Source: Caballeronia sordidicola (GTDB lineage: Bacteria > Pseudomonadota > Gammaproteobacteria > Burkholderiales > Burkholderiaceae). From it: 41,966 bases of DNA. Each line of letters begins with the position of its first letter. Within the stretch, counting starts at the first letter, position 1. The translations under genes and the position numbers were made by a program. The stretch is taken from positions 1-41,966 of the forward strand of contig NZ_MTHB01000304.1 in NCBI RefSeq assembly GCF_002220365.1, in the 5' to 3' direction. Shown here one piece after another: positions 16,244 through 25,916 of this stretch. The notes under the pieces were generated by a model. That model was not told where the DNA came from. It saw only the letters and a list, made by a program, of their open reading frames with translations, and ran no database searches.

Positions 16244-17713
16244 TCACCCCGCGTTACCCGCGTCAGGCAGCAATCTTTGCCGGAGCCGCAAGACGACCTC
16301 GCGCAGTTCGCTCGATTCGCACAATGACCATGCGAGGTTGCCGGCGATCAGCGCGATAGCAATCGCGGCCATGCCGCTGAGTGAGTCCATGGAGTCGGCG
16401 CACACGGTGGCAACCACCAGGAAAGCCAGATGTCCGGCCATGTTCCGCACGATCGGCCGTGCGTTGAGTTTCGAAAAATAAAGAAACGCCGCATAGTCGA
16501 AGAACGCCTTTGCAACCACCGCCACACCTGCGCCCAGCAGGCCGTACCAGCGAATGCTCAGCCACAGCACGAGCGCGAAAACCGGCAAACCAATCCAGCC
16601 GACCCGCGCGACCTGCGCCGGATTGGCCTTGGCCTGGATGAGCACACCGATGATGCTCGACTGTCCCGCGAGCCACACGCCAATCACAAGGATGCGTCCG
16701 ACAGGCGCCGACTGAACTCCCATCTCATGGCCGAGCCAGATGTTCAGGAACGGCGCCAGGGCAAACAACGCGACTACCACGCACGGCGTGAACGCGCAGT
16801 TCAGGAACGCGAGCGCCTGATGCGAGAGTTCATCGGCGTGATCGCTTGCGGAGGCTGAAAAGCGCGGGAACAGCGTGCGCAACATGGCGCTCGGCAACAG
16901 GTTCATGCGCGTGACGAGGTTTTGCGGCGTGGCGTAATACGCCACGTACTTGGCACCGAGCATGGAACCGATCACCACCCGGTCGAGTGTTGTTGCGATC
17001 ATGTTTGCGCCTGAGAACAGCAGCAGCCAGCGGCCATAATTAAAGAGTTCTCGAATCAGCGGCCATTCCGGCTTCAAGATGCGCTTGATGCCTATTGCAC
17101 GGAACGTGCCGTAGCCAAGCAGCAAGGCCGCCAGAAACCGCGCAATGACGGCTGCCGGCACAACCACCGCGAGCGACGGCGAGATCAAGTACAACGCGGC
17201 CAGTGGCAGCAACTGGAACAGGAACGTGCCGATGGTCTGGTTCGTATTGAACAGCGCGAACTTTTCCATGCCGCCGATCGCGCCGCTGAACACCCACGAG
17301 ATGTTGGCAATGGGCACAGCCACCGCAATCCACGGCAATGCATGCAGCACTTCGGCCTGGAACACCGGCTCTATGGTCGCGATATGCACGACGTACACGT
17401 ACGCGCCGAACCAGATCAGCACCGCGCCGGCAAAACCTGTCGCAAGGTTGAGAAAGAATGCACTCCAGAAGATTCGCTCGATCGTGCCGTCGTTGGACTG
17501 GCGCGCCTTGGCGATGTGGTTTTCGGTCGCCATCGAAATGCCGAGATCGAGCACGCTGAAATAACCGATCAACGCCCACACCAGGTTGATGACGCCATAG
17601 CGTTCGATCCCCATGCCATGTATATAGGCGGGTACCGTCGCGAGCGAGACGAACACGGGCAGGATGAGCCCGGTGAAATTGATCGCTATGTTCTTGAGAA
17701 GACTTTTTTCCAT
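16244..17713 (-). CDS. Wzx-type polysaccharide flippase
   Basis: Integral membrane protein of the polysaccharide transporter/MOP superfamily, expected to flip undecaprenyl-linked repeat units across the inner membrane. The 489 residues form about twelve to fourteen hydrophobic helices, starting with KNIAINFTGLILPVFVSLAT (residues 7-26). Charged loops such as TENHIAKARQ near residue 65 fit the family. It pairs functionally with the polymerase gene at 25.9-27.6 kb and with manC 180 bp downstream. The substrate cannot be read from sequence. Confidence 0.88.
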   Translation of the reverse strand: MEKSLLKNIAINFTGLILPVFVSLATVPAYIHGMGIERYGVINLVWALIGYFSVLDLGISMATENHIAKARQSNDGTIERIFWSAFFLNLATGFAGAVLIWFGAYVYVVHIATIEPVFQAEVLHALPWIAVAVPIANISWVFSGAIGGMEKFALFNTNQTIGTFLFQLLPLAALYLISPSLAVVVPAAVIARFLAALLLGYGTFRAIGIKRILKPEWPLIRELFNYGRWLLLFSGANMIATTLDRVVIGSMLGAKYVAYYATPQNLVTRMNLLPSAMLRTLFPRFSASASDHADELSHQALAFLNCAFTPCVVVALFALAPFLNIWLGHEMGVQSAPVGRILVIGVWLAGQSSIIGVLIQAKANPAQVARVGWIGLPVFALVLWLSIRWYGLLGAGVAVVAKAFFDYAAFLYFSKLNARPIVRNMAGHLAFLVVATVCADSMDSLSGMAAIAIALIAGNLAWSLCESSELREVVLRLRQRLLPDAGNAG

Positions 17714-17959
17714 TGAGCCACGGGCCGATTACAACAAACTCACACAGGACGAATCAAGGCACCGCGGCACATCTTGCGGTGGATGCCGGCGCGTTGCAGC
17801 GCACGGGAAATGCAAATTCAAGTGCACGCAGTGGGGGCCTGCCCGAAGGTCAGACGAATCAGGTGCCAGCGTAAAGGGCCGCAACATCAGGGTCTGTACG
17901 CCGACGAACGCATGGCGCTGCGGCTTTCAATCTCTTGCAATTCCTTGCGTTCTTTCGTT

Positions 17960-19855
17960 TCATCGCGATTCGAGCGCGCCGGCACGCATGTCTGTAAGCA
18001 TCTCGTCGGGGCGGCCGGCACGCGCTGTGAAACGCGGCCGTAGTGCACGCAGTCGTGCCCAGCCAAGACCGCCACGCGCGGCTTGTGGCGGCTCTCCCTG
18101 CACAAATCGAAGGAACGACGCCATCATTTCCTCGCGTGCCGAATACGAAAAGCATGCGTGATCAAGGGAGTCGCGATGAATGGTTTCCACATTGCGCCAC
18201 TTGCGCATCCGCCGTCCGTGCGCACCGAAAAACACAGCGAACTCGTCCATGCCCGGATCTCCCGCGCCGTAGACGAAGCGGACCTTCACGTCGCGCTCAC
18301 CCAGGCCCCGAACCATCGCGCGCACCCGGGAACCCGCCGAATCCACTCCGATTGTCCGTTCAGCGAAATACGCCACACTGGCCTTCAGGCGCGCGCTCAG
18401 GTGCCGCGCCAGCTCCTTCACGACCGGCGCCAGGCGCCGTTGGCCACGCAACACGCGCTTCCATTTACTCATCGTCTTGAAGGAGCGAATGAAGGTGCTG
18501 CTCGCCGTCTTCGGCCGGTTGTCGTTCACGGCGAACGACATGGGGTCTTCCGGGAAACCGAACTTGGGCGCGTTCACGAGCACCAGCGAACGAATATGGG
18601 GACTGACAGGCGCCGCGTGCAGACAAATGTATGCGCCCGAGCAGACCGCGAAACACGAGACGTCATCGAAACCTCGCGCGGCCAGGAACGCGGCGGCGCT
18701 CACCACGTCGTCACAGCTGGCGCGAGAAAACAGCAAGGAGAGCGGACGTTTGTCGACAACGGCGGCGCTGTCGCCCAGCGTGCCGACATCGAATCGCAAC
18801 GACGCATAGCCTTGGCGCGCAAGCCGGCGGGCGAGCGTGACCGAGATGCGCGCGTCGCCTATCCGATGGGTCGCGCCCGGGTTGACGAACACGACCGAGC
18901 GGCGCGACTGCGTGCCCTCTTCCGGTTCACACAGAATGCCGAACAGACGGCCGTTGTCGAAGATCACGGGCGTTTCGCGCACTCCGTCGGCAGTCAAGAC
19001 AGGGGGGCCGCGTCGCTCGGCGATCGATGCGGTCGCCGTCGATTCAGCCGCCGTCGATTCAGCCGGCTCGGCTACGCCCAACCACTCGACAATGCGCGCT
19101 ATCGCCTGCCGGGGTGTCTCGGTCACGCCGGATTCCTGCATGAATGCGGCGCATTCGTCGAAGGCCTCGAACTGCGCGTCCGCTCCGGCGGCGCTGCAAG
19201 CCTCGACGAGCTTCTTCGAGCGTGAGGGATCGTAAGAATCGAGTACGAGCAAGCGCCGCGGCGCCCGTTCGGCCAGTCGCGCGTCCCGCAGCAAATCGAA
19301 CTTGCTCAGCGTTGCAACGCTCGATGCGATCAGGCGATGTCCTACCACCTCCGCGTAGGCGGCATCGGCGGGCGGGGGTTCAACATGAATGCCGCCTGTT
19401 TCAAGCCAGTTCTGCTGCAGCAGACGCAACTCACGCAAGTATTGCCTGCCCGACAACACCGGGGCGAGCAGCACCAGTTGATCGACTTCTTCCTCGGCCG
19501 CCACCAGCGCGGCGAGCGTGGCGCCCAGACGCAGGCCACACAGGACCACTTGTGTGACCCCGGTCGATTCTTTCAAATAAGCGATTGCCGAACGAATGCT
19601 TCTCAACCACCGCTCGATCTGCTCGCCATCTTCCGACTCGCCCGCCGAGTCGCCCGTGCCGGCGTAGTCGAAGCGAAGCGTCGGCGCGCCTGAGTCCGCG
19701 AGGGCTTCGGCGAACACGCGCCAGCCCTTGTGGACCCACATCGCCTCGCGGCCGAAAGGCTGACAGAGCACCACGCCGCGCGTGGCGCTCAGGTTGCCCG
19801 CTGGTTCACCCTCGTGTAACCAGCCAAAGCAGTGGTCGAAAATTACAGGCGTCAT
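17960..19855 (-). CDS. Double-domain alpha/beta-hydrolase with unusual nucleophile elbows
   Basis: A fusion of two alpha/beta-hydrolase domains, about residues 1-260 and 290-600 of 631, joined by an Ala/Glu/Ser/Thr linker (about 264-283). In the first domain the elbow reads GLRLG (107-111), with Arg109 where Ser is expected. In the second it reads AVCSG (403-407), which puts Cys405 at the nucleophile place. A late Asp (GAGDPGMDEF) and His (SLDHACF) remain in domain two. Such hydrolases occur in polysaccharide and exosortase loci, where their role is poorly known. A thioester or ester substrate is inferred. It is divergent from the GT2 pair. Confidence 0.82.
   Translation of the reverse strand: MTPVIFDHCFGWLHEGEPAGNLSATRGVVLCQPFGREAMWVHKGWRVFAEALADSGAPTLRFDYAGTGDSAGESEDGEQIERWLRSIRSAIAYLKESTGVTQVVLCGLRLGATLAALVAAEEEVDQLVLLAPVLSGRQYLRELRLLQQNWLETGGIHVEPPPADAAYAEVVGHRLIASSVATLSKFDLLRDARLAERAPRRLLVLDSYDPSRSKKLVEACSAAGADAQFEAFDECAAFMQESGVTETPRQAIARIVEWLGVAEPAESTAAESTATASIAERRGPPVLTADGVRETPVIFDNGRLFGILCEPEEGTQSRRSVVFVNPGATHRIGDARISVTLARRLARQGYASLRFDVGTLGDSAAVVDKRPLSLLFSRASCDDVVSAAAFLAARGFDDVSCFAVCSGAYICLHAAPVSPHIRSLVLVNAPKFGFPEDPMSFAVNDNRPKTASSTFIRSFKTMSKWKRVLRGQRRLAPVVKELARHLSARLKASVAYFAERTIGVDSAGSRVRAMVRGLGERDVKVRFVYGAGDPGMDEFAVFFGAHGRRMRKWRNVETIHRDSLDHACFSYSAREEMMASFLRFVQGEPPQAARGGLGWARLRALRPRFTARAGRPDEMLTDMRAGALESR
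19035..19064. repeat. 15-bp tandem duplication in the hydrolase linker
   Basis: GCCGTCGATTCAGCC is present twice in direct succession (19035-19049, 19050-19064). It encodes part of the Ala/Glu/Ser/Thr linker between the two hydrolase domains and keeps the frame. Confidence 0.9.
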
Positions 19856-20111
19856 CTCGATGTTGCGTCCCGAAGAGCATCGTTATTAAGTTGTCTGCGC
19901 ATTACACTTTCACTACGCTGATGAATCAGTGCGCCCGCACACACTGCACAAGCACACCCTGATATTTCCGCCATCGCAAGCATTTCCCCGCCACCGTTAT
20001 CCCTCGATGTTCGATGACCAACAGACGGCTTTTTCATTGCCGAGTCAAATAGGGCATTCAAGCCGTGTCCTGGACGCGCGGCACAGAACAAGAAAATGCC
20101 GGGGAAAACAC

Positions 20112-21071
20112 ATGGTCACCGCTGTTCACCAACTCAGTTCGTCTGATGCGCCCCGCTTCTCGGTATGTATCTGCACGCGCAATCGTCCCGGGGACCTCGC
20201 TCGTGCATTGCGTTCGGTCGAAGCCTCAACGTATCCGGCGCACCAGATCGTGGTGTCGGACGACAGCACCGACACGCTCACGCGTGAAATGATTGCCGCT
20301 GACTTTCCGCGCGCTGTCTTCCTGGAAGGACCCCGCCGCGGCCTTGGCGCGAACCGCAACTGCGCGCTCGGCGCGGTGACCGGCACACACGTGGCATTCA
20401 TCGACGACGACGCCACGCTCAGCACAGACTTCCTCAGTCAAATGGCCGAGTCGCTGCAGCATGGCGGCCAACATCCGGAAAAGCTGATTGTTACGGGATA
20501 CGAACTAAATCGCGGAGAGCGCGTTTATGCAAACGCAACTACGTTCCTCGGTTTCCAGGCGCGGCCCTACCGCACTCGCGATCACCACGACACCGTCGTC
20601 ATCAACAGCGCCGTCTTCCCCGCCTGGCTCTTCAAGCTGATTCGCTTCGACGAACATCTGGTCTACGGTTATGACGAAGTCGATATCGTCATGCGCGCCA
20701 CGCTGCAGGGAAAATGCGCGGTCCGGCTTCTGCCGGAAGTGTTCAACTCGCATTTTCCGTCGACGGTGAATCGCGACTACTACGCGGCGTTCGTTGAAGC
20801 GTCGCGCATCTACGTGACGCATAAACGCTACCGGTGGTTCGAACGCAACCGCCCGAAAGCCGCGCTGTTCCTGACGCTTGCCGTGGCTCACAACCTGCTG
20901 CACAACTTGCGCGCGCACGGACCCAAAGGCGTTGCCCACAGCGCGCGCACGGTTTCACATGCAATCGCCTACATTCGCCGATACAGCCCGGAAGGACGCG
21001 CCATACAACATGAAGATCACCGTACTCGTACCCACTTATCGTCGAACCTCGGATCTCGCTCGCTGCCTTGA
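20112..21071 (+). CDS. Family 2 glycosyltransferase (first of an overlapping pair)
   Basis: Cytoplasmic-face sugar transferase of the exopolysaccharide locus. The GT-A domain starts FSVCICTRNRPGDLARALRS, continues with GLGANRNCALGAVTGTHVAF and has the nucleotide-sugar metal motif as DDD in FIDDDATLS. The YGYDEVDIVMRA segment fits the acceptor-side ED motif. The ATG at 20112 has GGGGAA ahead and starts close to the domain; a frame open to 19929 adds 61 residues unlike the family. Its last 20 codons overlap the next gene. Donor and acceptor are unknown. Confidence 0.88.
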   Translation: MVTAVHQLSSSDAPRFSVCICTRNRPGDLARALRSVEASTYPAHQIVVSDDSTDTLTREMIAADFPRAVFLEGPRRGLGANRNCALGAVTGTHVAFIDDDATLSTDFLSQMAESLQHGGQHPEKLIVTGYELNRGERVYANATTFLGFQARPYRTRDHHDTVVINSAVFPAWLFKLIRFDEHLVYGYDEVDIVMRATLQGKCAVRLLPEVFNSHFPSTVNRDYYAAFVEASRIYVTHKRYRWFERNRPKAALFLTLAVAHNLLHNLRAHGPKGVAHSARTVSHAIAYIRRYSPEGRAIQHEDHRTRTHLSSNLGSRSLP

Positions 21072-21984
21072 TGCGCTCGCGCGGCAACGGCGCGCACCGG
21101 ACGAAGTACTGGTGGTGTGCCGCGGTGCCGACGAAGAAACGCAAGCATGGCTCGTGATCGAAAAGTCGCGCGCGCGCCTGCCGCTCGTCAAGGTGGAAGT
21201 CGCACAGGGTGGCCAGGTTGCTGCGTTGAACGCGGGTCTCGACGCAGTCACTGGCGACATCGTGGCCATCACGGACGACGACGCCGCGCCACGCCCGACG
21301 TGGCTCGAATGCATCGAACACCATTTCGCCAATTCGCCGGATGTAGGTGGCGTCGGCGGCCGCGACTGGGTGCATGAAGCTGGCGCCACGCTCGATGCCG
21401 CCGAGCCGGACGTGGGCCGCTGGCAATTCCCGGGCCGCGCGATCGGCAATCATCATCTGGGCGTGGGGGCCGCGCGTGACGTGGACTTCCTCAAGGGCGC
21501 AAACATGAGCTATCGCATGAGCGCGATCAGCGGTAATGCCATTCGCTTCGATACACGTCTGCGCGGCACCGGTGCGCAGGTCAACAACGACATGGCGTTC
21601 GCGTCAGCGGTGCGGCGTGCGGGCTGGCGCCTTGTTTACGATCCAGCGGTGGAAGTGGATCACTATCCGGCACAACGCTTCGACGAAGATGCACGCGCCG
21701 TGCGTGGCAGCCGGAGTTGGGCCGCGATCGAAAACGAGTCGTATAACCTGCATCTGATCGTGCGTGACGAGTATCAAGGTGCGCGCAGGGGCGTGGCCTT
21801 GCTGTGGCTCACCGTCGTGGGACACGGCGCATGCCTGGGCTGGGTCAATCTCGCGCGTGCCCGCTTCGTCCATCGCGAGGCAACCGCGCTGCAGCGCTGG
21901 GGCGCAGCGCGCAGCGGCGCGACGCTGGCCAAGCGCGATCATGCACAGCGGCTGGAAAGCGTGGAACGTGAATTCGCGGGGTGA
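21010..21984 (+). CDS. Family 2 glycosyltransferase (second of an overlapping pair)
   Basis: GT-A sugar transferase of 324 residues. It begins MKITVLVPTYRRTSDLARCL, has GQVAALNAGLDAVTGDIVAI and the DXD-type motif in ITDDDAAPRP, and a downstream FLKGANMSYR segment typical of GT2 enzymes that lack membrane spans. The ATG at 21010 lies inside the 3' end of the preceding gene in another frame (62-base overlap), so translation is probably coupled. A bidirectional terminator follows. Confidence 0.9.
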   Translation: MKITVLVPTYRRTSDLARCLDALARQRRAPDEVLVVCRGADEETQAWLVIEKSRARLPLVKVEVAQGGQVAALNAGLDAVTGDIVAITDDDAAPRPTWLECIEHHFANSPDVGGVGGRDWVHEAGATLDAAEPDVGRWQFPGRAIGNHHLGVGAARDVDFLKGANMSYRMSAISGNAIRFDTRLRGTGAQVNNDMAFASAVRRAGWRLVYDPAVEVDHYPAQRFDEDARAVRGSRSWAAIENESYNLHLIVRDEYQGARRGVALLWLTVVGHGACLGWVNLARARFVHREATALQRWGAARSGATLAKRDHAQRLESVEREFAG

Positions 21985-22015
21985 TTGAAACGCGCGTTCG
22001 TCGGCAGCGTTCGTT

Positions 22016-22051
22016 AAAAAGGGCGATCAGGTTATCTTGATCGCCCTTTTT
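22016..22051. terminator. Bidirectional rho-independent terminator
   Basis: AAAAAGGGCGATCA (22016-22029) pairs with TGATCGCCCTTTTT (22038-22051) around an eight-base loop. A-tract and T-tract on both sides make it a strong terminator for both strands. It separates the rightward GT2 pair from the leftward GT4 genes. Confidence 0.93.
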
Positions 22052-22125
22052 CAATCTACCGTGTCACAAACGACTAATGCACAACCAAGCGGTCGAGAAT
22101 CGGCGAGCGCCGGGATATCCCCCCA

Positions 22126-23232
22126 TCAAGCCGCCGGTGCACGCCGTGTCGACGGGCGGTTCTGCCGCTGTTCACACTGGGAAATCGCTTGCTCATAGAC
22201 CGCTAGATGTTCCGCGCACACGCGCTGCACCGAAAACCGCTCCAGATCTCGCTTCGCACGCGCGGCATATTGTGCACGTATTGGCGAATCCATCAGCAAC
22301 CATCCCATTTTGGCTGCCAGTTGCATCGGATCCTGCGGCTCAACGAGCACGCCTGCACTGCCGTTTTCCAGCATCTCGGGAACGCCACCCACCTTCGTCG
22401 CGACGATCGCACAACCCGCCTCCCGCGCTTCGCTGATCACCAGCGGTGCGGGTGCCTGATGCGCGGCGAACACGAAGACATCGGCTTCCGCGAAATACGC
22501 GCGGGGATCTGCGACGAACCCTGTGAATTGAACATGGTTCGCAATACCAAGTTGTTCCGCAAGACTTTCCATCATCCCGCGCTCAGGTCCATCTCCCACA
22601 AGATACAGTTGCGCGTCTTGTGTCTGCCGCACATGTGCAAATGCGTGCAGCACGTCAGCAATGCCGTTGCGCTCGAACATCGCTGCCACGCACACCACGT
22701 TCGGATGCTGCAACTGCAATGGCCGCGGCAGCGGTCGTCCGGAAAAACGCGGGGAACCGATCGTCCCGCTCTTCACCACGCTCAAAGTGTCCGCCAGCAG
22801 GCCACGTTCCAGCATGGCGTCGCCCACCGCATGGCTTCCCACGATCACACGATCGCCAAAACGCATCAACGAGCCGCTCTTCTGGATATCGTGATGCGCG
22901 GTGCTCACCAGCGCGAAGCGGCGGCGCATGCTGCCGAAGCGCGAGATCAACGCGCCGGTCATCATGTGCGCGTGCACGACATCGGGATTGAAGCGCTCGA
23001 TCAACCGGCCGAACCCCGCGACCATGGCCGGCACACGCCACGGCTGGCGCGACTGTTGCAGCAGCGAATGCGTGACGCCATGGCGCCGCAGCAACGACTC
23101 GAAGGCGCCGCCCGATGAAGCGACCGCGACTTCGTGTCCGGCGCGTGCCTGCATGCACGCGAGATCGACCATCGCGTTGACGGTGCCGTTGCCGACGCAT
23201 TGGGCATGCGTGGCCAGGTGAACGATTTTCAT
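22126..23232 (-). CDS. Family 4 glycosyltransferase
   Basis: GT-B sugar transferase of 368 residues acting on the polysaccharide repeat unit. The N-terminal half opens MKIVHLATHAQCVGNGTVNA and has DVVHAHMMTGALISR. The C-terminal half has NVVCVAAMFERNGIADVLHA, LVGDGPERGMMESLA, VQFTGFVADPR and the donor-binding block PAPLVISEAREAGCAIVAT, which stands where GT4 enzymes carry EX7E (only part of that motif is kept). It is 97 bp downstream of another GT4 gene on the same strand. Confidence 0.9.
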   Translation of the reverse strand: MKIVHLATHAQCVGNGTVNAMVDLACMQARAGHEVAVASSGGAFESLLRRHGVTHSLLQQSRQPWRVPAMVAGFGRLIERFNPDVVHAHMMTGALISRFGSMRRRFALVSTAHHDIQKSGSLMRFGDRVIVGSHAVGDAMLERGLLADTLSVVKSGTIGSPRFSGRPLPRPLQLQHPNVVCVAAMFERNGIADVLHAFAHVRQTQDAQLYLVGDGPERGMMESLAEQLGIANHVQFTGFVADPRAYFAEADVFVFAAHQAPAPLVISEAREAGCAIVATKVGGVPEMLENGSAGVLVEPQDPMQLAAKMGWLLMDSPIRAQYAARAKRDLERFSVQRVCAEHLAVYEQAISQCEQRQNRPSTRRAPAA

Positions 23233-23329
23233 GACTGGGTCTGGTCCGAGGTTGAGCGGCGCCTGGGGCGCCGGGGCCCTTCTTCCTTCTTGCTGTTGAC
23301 TGCTGGTAACTCGGTTACAGCTCTCTCAT

Positions 23330-24628
23330 TCAGTACGAGTCGATAGCTTCGCGATACACCGCGGCGGTCTGCGCTGCGATCACCGGCAGATCAAAGTGGG
23401 AGCGCGCATACGCACGGCACTCAGCTTCACTGGGCAGCACCCGCTTGCCAAGCAATGCACCGGCGAGCCCTGCTCCCAGCGCCTGAAAGCCGCCCGATTC
23501 GAGCACCAACTCCTGACTCAGCGGAGCGACCGCTTCGGGCAAACCGCCCACGGGCGTCACGATCACCGGCGTGCCGCTTGCGAGCGACTCGATGGTGGTC
23601 AGGCCGAAGCCTTCCAGCGCCGTTGTCGGCACGACCGACACATCGGCCGAGCGATACCAGAGCGGCAGCGCTTCGTCGGGTACGAACCCCGCGAGACGCA
23701 CGTGCTGCGACAAGCCCCGATAGTCAATACGCGCCTGCAACGCCGCCGTCAGCGGCCCCTTGCCCGCGATGGTCAACAACACGTCGGGCACTTGCTGGCG
23801 CACGATGAACATGGCGTCGATCAGGTCCTCCAGGCCCATGCGCGAGACGAGGCGGCGCACGCAGAAAAGCATGGGCCGGTCTTGCGGAAGTCCGAGCGCA
23901 GTCCGCGCGGCACGCCGGTCGATGCCGGAGCTGAAATGGTCGACATCAACACAACCCGGCACGATGCGGATGGTGCGTGCATTTACGCCGTACTGTTTTT
24001 GCAATACATCGCCAAAAGCCTGAGACAACACGATGTGCAGATTGCCGCGCTGATAAACGTGCCGTTCAACTGCACGCCGTAGCATCACATTCGCTTGGTT
24101 GCGCGCGCCGTGCGCCGACTCATCGCCCCAAGGTCCGTGGAAATGGATCACCTTCGGTACGCGTGGAAACTTGCCGAGTACGGGCGCTGCGTACAACGCG
24201 AAATGCGCGGCGACTACGTCGGGCATACGGGCGTCACGCAGCTCGACGGCGGCACGCCGCAAGCTGATTACACGCTTGGCCATGGATGCGTCGGGTGCGG
24301 CGAACGGCGTCACCACGCCATGTGTCGATGTCCGCACGTTTTCGCTTCCTGCTACGAGCCCTCGCACCGTCACGCCCTGAGCGGGCAGCGACTGGATCAG
24401 CGCGCTGACCACGCGGTCGAGGCCACCGGGACGTTCGTCGAACCAGTTCATGCCGATCTGCAGCGAGTCGATGATCCGCGGCTTTGACGGCGGGTTCGAC
24501 GCATCCTTCGAAGCGTTGCCTGAAGCGGGATTCAAAGGTTTATTCGCACCGTTAGCCTTCGGTGCCCGGTCTGCGGTGGGAGTGGTCGTGCTTGCACGCA
24601 TGGTTGTCGATTTGATGGCGGCATTCAT
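23330..24628 (-). CDS. Family 4 glycosyltransferase with disordered N-terminal extension
   Basis: GT-B sugar transferase of 432 residues. The first 50 residues are rich in Asn, Ser, Pro and Lys and look disordered; the catalytic region then begins IDSLQIGMNWFDERPGGLDRVV. Further landmarks are KVIHFHGPWGDES, FCVRRLVSRMGLEDLIDA, AGKGPLT and EGFGLTTIESLASGTPVIVT with an intact EX7E donor motif. The ATG overlaps the TGA of the upstream GT4 gene (ATGA), which suggests translational coupling. Confidence 0.92.
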   Translation of the reverse strand: MNAAIKSTTMRASTTTPTADRAPKANGANKPLNPASGNASKDASNPPSKPRIIDSLQIGMNWFDERPGGLDRVVSALIQSLPAQGVTVRGLVAGSENVRTSTHGVVTPFAAPDASMAKRVISLRRAAVELRDARMPDVVAAHFALYAAPVLGKFPRVPKVIHFHGPWGDESAHGARNQANVMLRRAVERHVYQRGNLHIVLSQAFGDVLQKQYGVNARTIRIVPGCVDVDHFSSGIDRRAARTALGLPQDRPMLFCVRRLVSRMGLEDLIDAMFIVRQQVPDVLLTIAGKGPLTAALQARIDYRGLSQHVRLAGFVPDEALPLWYRSADVSVVPTTALEGFGLTTIESLASGTPVIVTPVGGLPEAVAPLSQELVLESGGFQALGAGLAGALLGKRVLPSEAECRAYARSHFDLPVIAAQTAAVYREAIDSY

Positions 24629-25818
24629 GTCTTAACCGATACAGTTTCTTGGCGAACACGCGCGTTGCGGCGAGCGGCCTTGCGCGTTTTTGCAATGTCT
24701 TCGAACAGCGCGAGATAGCGGGCTGCCATGGTCTGCCAGGACAACGTCGCGGCCAGCGCCTGAGCCGCCTGTCCCATTTCGCGGGCACGCAGCGGGTCTG
24801 ATGCAATCAGCGAGATGGCTTTGGCGAGTGAGGTTTCATTGTCGGGATCGTCCAGCACAATGCCGCACTCTTCGGTGACCACTTCCGCGCCGCCGGTCGT
24901 GTGCACGGTAATCACCGGCAACGCGGAAGCAAGCGCCTCGAGCAGCACGAGGCTCATGGCTTCATAACGCGACGGGAAAACGAACGCGTCAGCGCAACGC
25001 ATCAGCGTGGGCATATCGCGGATCATGCCGACAAAATGCACGCGATCCGCCACACCGAGCGCGGCCGCCATTGCCGGATACGGACTGTTCGCCACCCCCC
25101 CGGCCACCGCAAGATGTACGTTGGACGGACACTTCACGAGCGCACGCAGCACGGTGTCGAGGTTCTTGCGCGCGTTGCGCAAGTCGCCGGCGAACAGCAG
25201 CATGAACGGGTCCTCTGGCAACTTGAAACGCTCGCGCTGCGATGTCAGCGACAAGCCTGGCGAGAACTCGACGTTATCCACGCCGTTATGGATCACGCGG
25301 ATTTTGTCGCGCGACATGCCAAGCGATACAAGCTCCGAACTCACTTTCTCCGATACCGGCACCAGCACGCGTGCATGCCTGAACGCCCAGCGCTCGCACC
25401 ACGCATTGAGCCGCGTGAACAACAGCTGATACGCGGCGTACATTCCGCCGGTCAAGTGAAACGGGTAATAGCCGCTTTTATACCAGCCGGTGTGGACGAA
25501 GTGGATGGCGTTGACATCCGACTCTGTCCACGCGATAAAGCCATTGACCTGCACCACGTCGAACTCGTGACGATGCGCACGAATCCACGCAGCGGCACGC
25601 AACGCGAACATCTGGTATTGCAGCAAGCGCGTCGGCACCCGGCTTGCGGGCACGCGAACAACGGTGACGCGCGGATGCTGGCTCAATGTTTCGTCGACCT
25701 TGGTGCTGAGCAGCGTGACCGAATGGCCCGCGGCCAGCGCCGCCTGGACGACCTCGTAGTTGACACGCCCTTGCCCGTCGTTGCGGCCGACGGTATGGGT
25801 GACGATAAGCAGATTCAT
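24625..25818 (-). CDS. Family 4 glycosyltransferase
   Basis: GT-B sugar transferase of 397 residues. It starts MNLLIVTHTVGRNDGQGRVN, shows VQVNGFIAWTESDVNAIHFV, VIHNGVDNVEFSPG, LLFAGDLRNARKNLDTVLRA and YEAMSLVLLEALASALPVI with the EX7E motif. The ATG at 25816-25818 has GAGGA upstream; the same frame runs open to 26280 but that part overlaps the polymerase gene and has no family similarity. It is followed by the next GT4 gene with a 4-base overlap. Confidence 0.92.
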   Translation of the reverse strand: MNLLIVTHTVGRNDGQGRVNYEVVQAALAAGHSVTLLSTKVDETLSQHPRVTVVRVPASRVPTRLLQYQMFALRAAAWIRAHRHEFDVVQVNGFIAWTESDVNAIHFVHTGWYKSGYYPFHLTGGMYAAYQLLFTRLNAWCERWAFRHARVLVPVSEKVSSELVSLGMSRDKIRVIHNGVDNVEFSPGLSLTSQRERFKLPEDPFMLLFAGDLRNARKNLDTVLRALVKCPSNVHLAVAGGVANSPYPAMAAALGVADRVHFVGMIRDMPTLMRCADAFVFPSRYEAMSLVLLEALASALPVITVHTTGGAEVVTEECGIVLDDPDNETSLAKAISLIASDPLRAREMGQAAQALAATLSWQTMAARYLALFEDIAKTRKAARRNARVRQETVSVKT

Positions 25819-25916
25819 TCGGTCCTCGTTGGATACTGAGTGTTCAGTCGTGCTGTCCGTTACCTGGCTGGGTCCAGCAGGCCGATTGGACTGATCTGGC
25901 CGATCGGCGACGGCGC

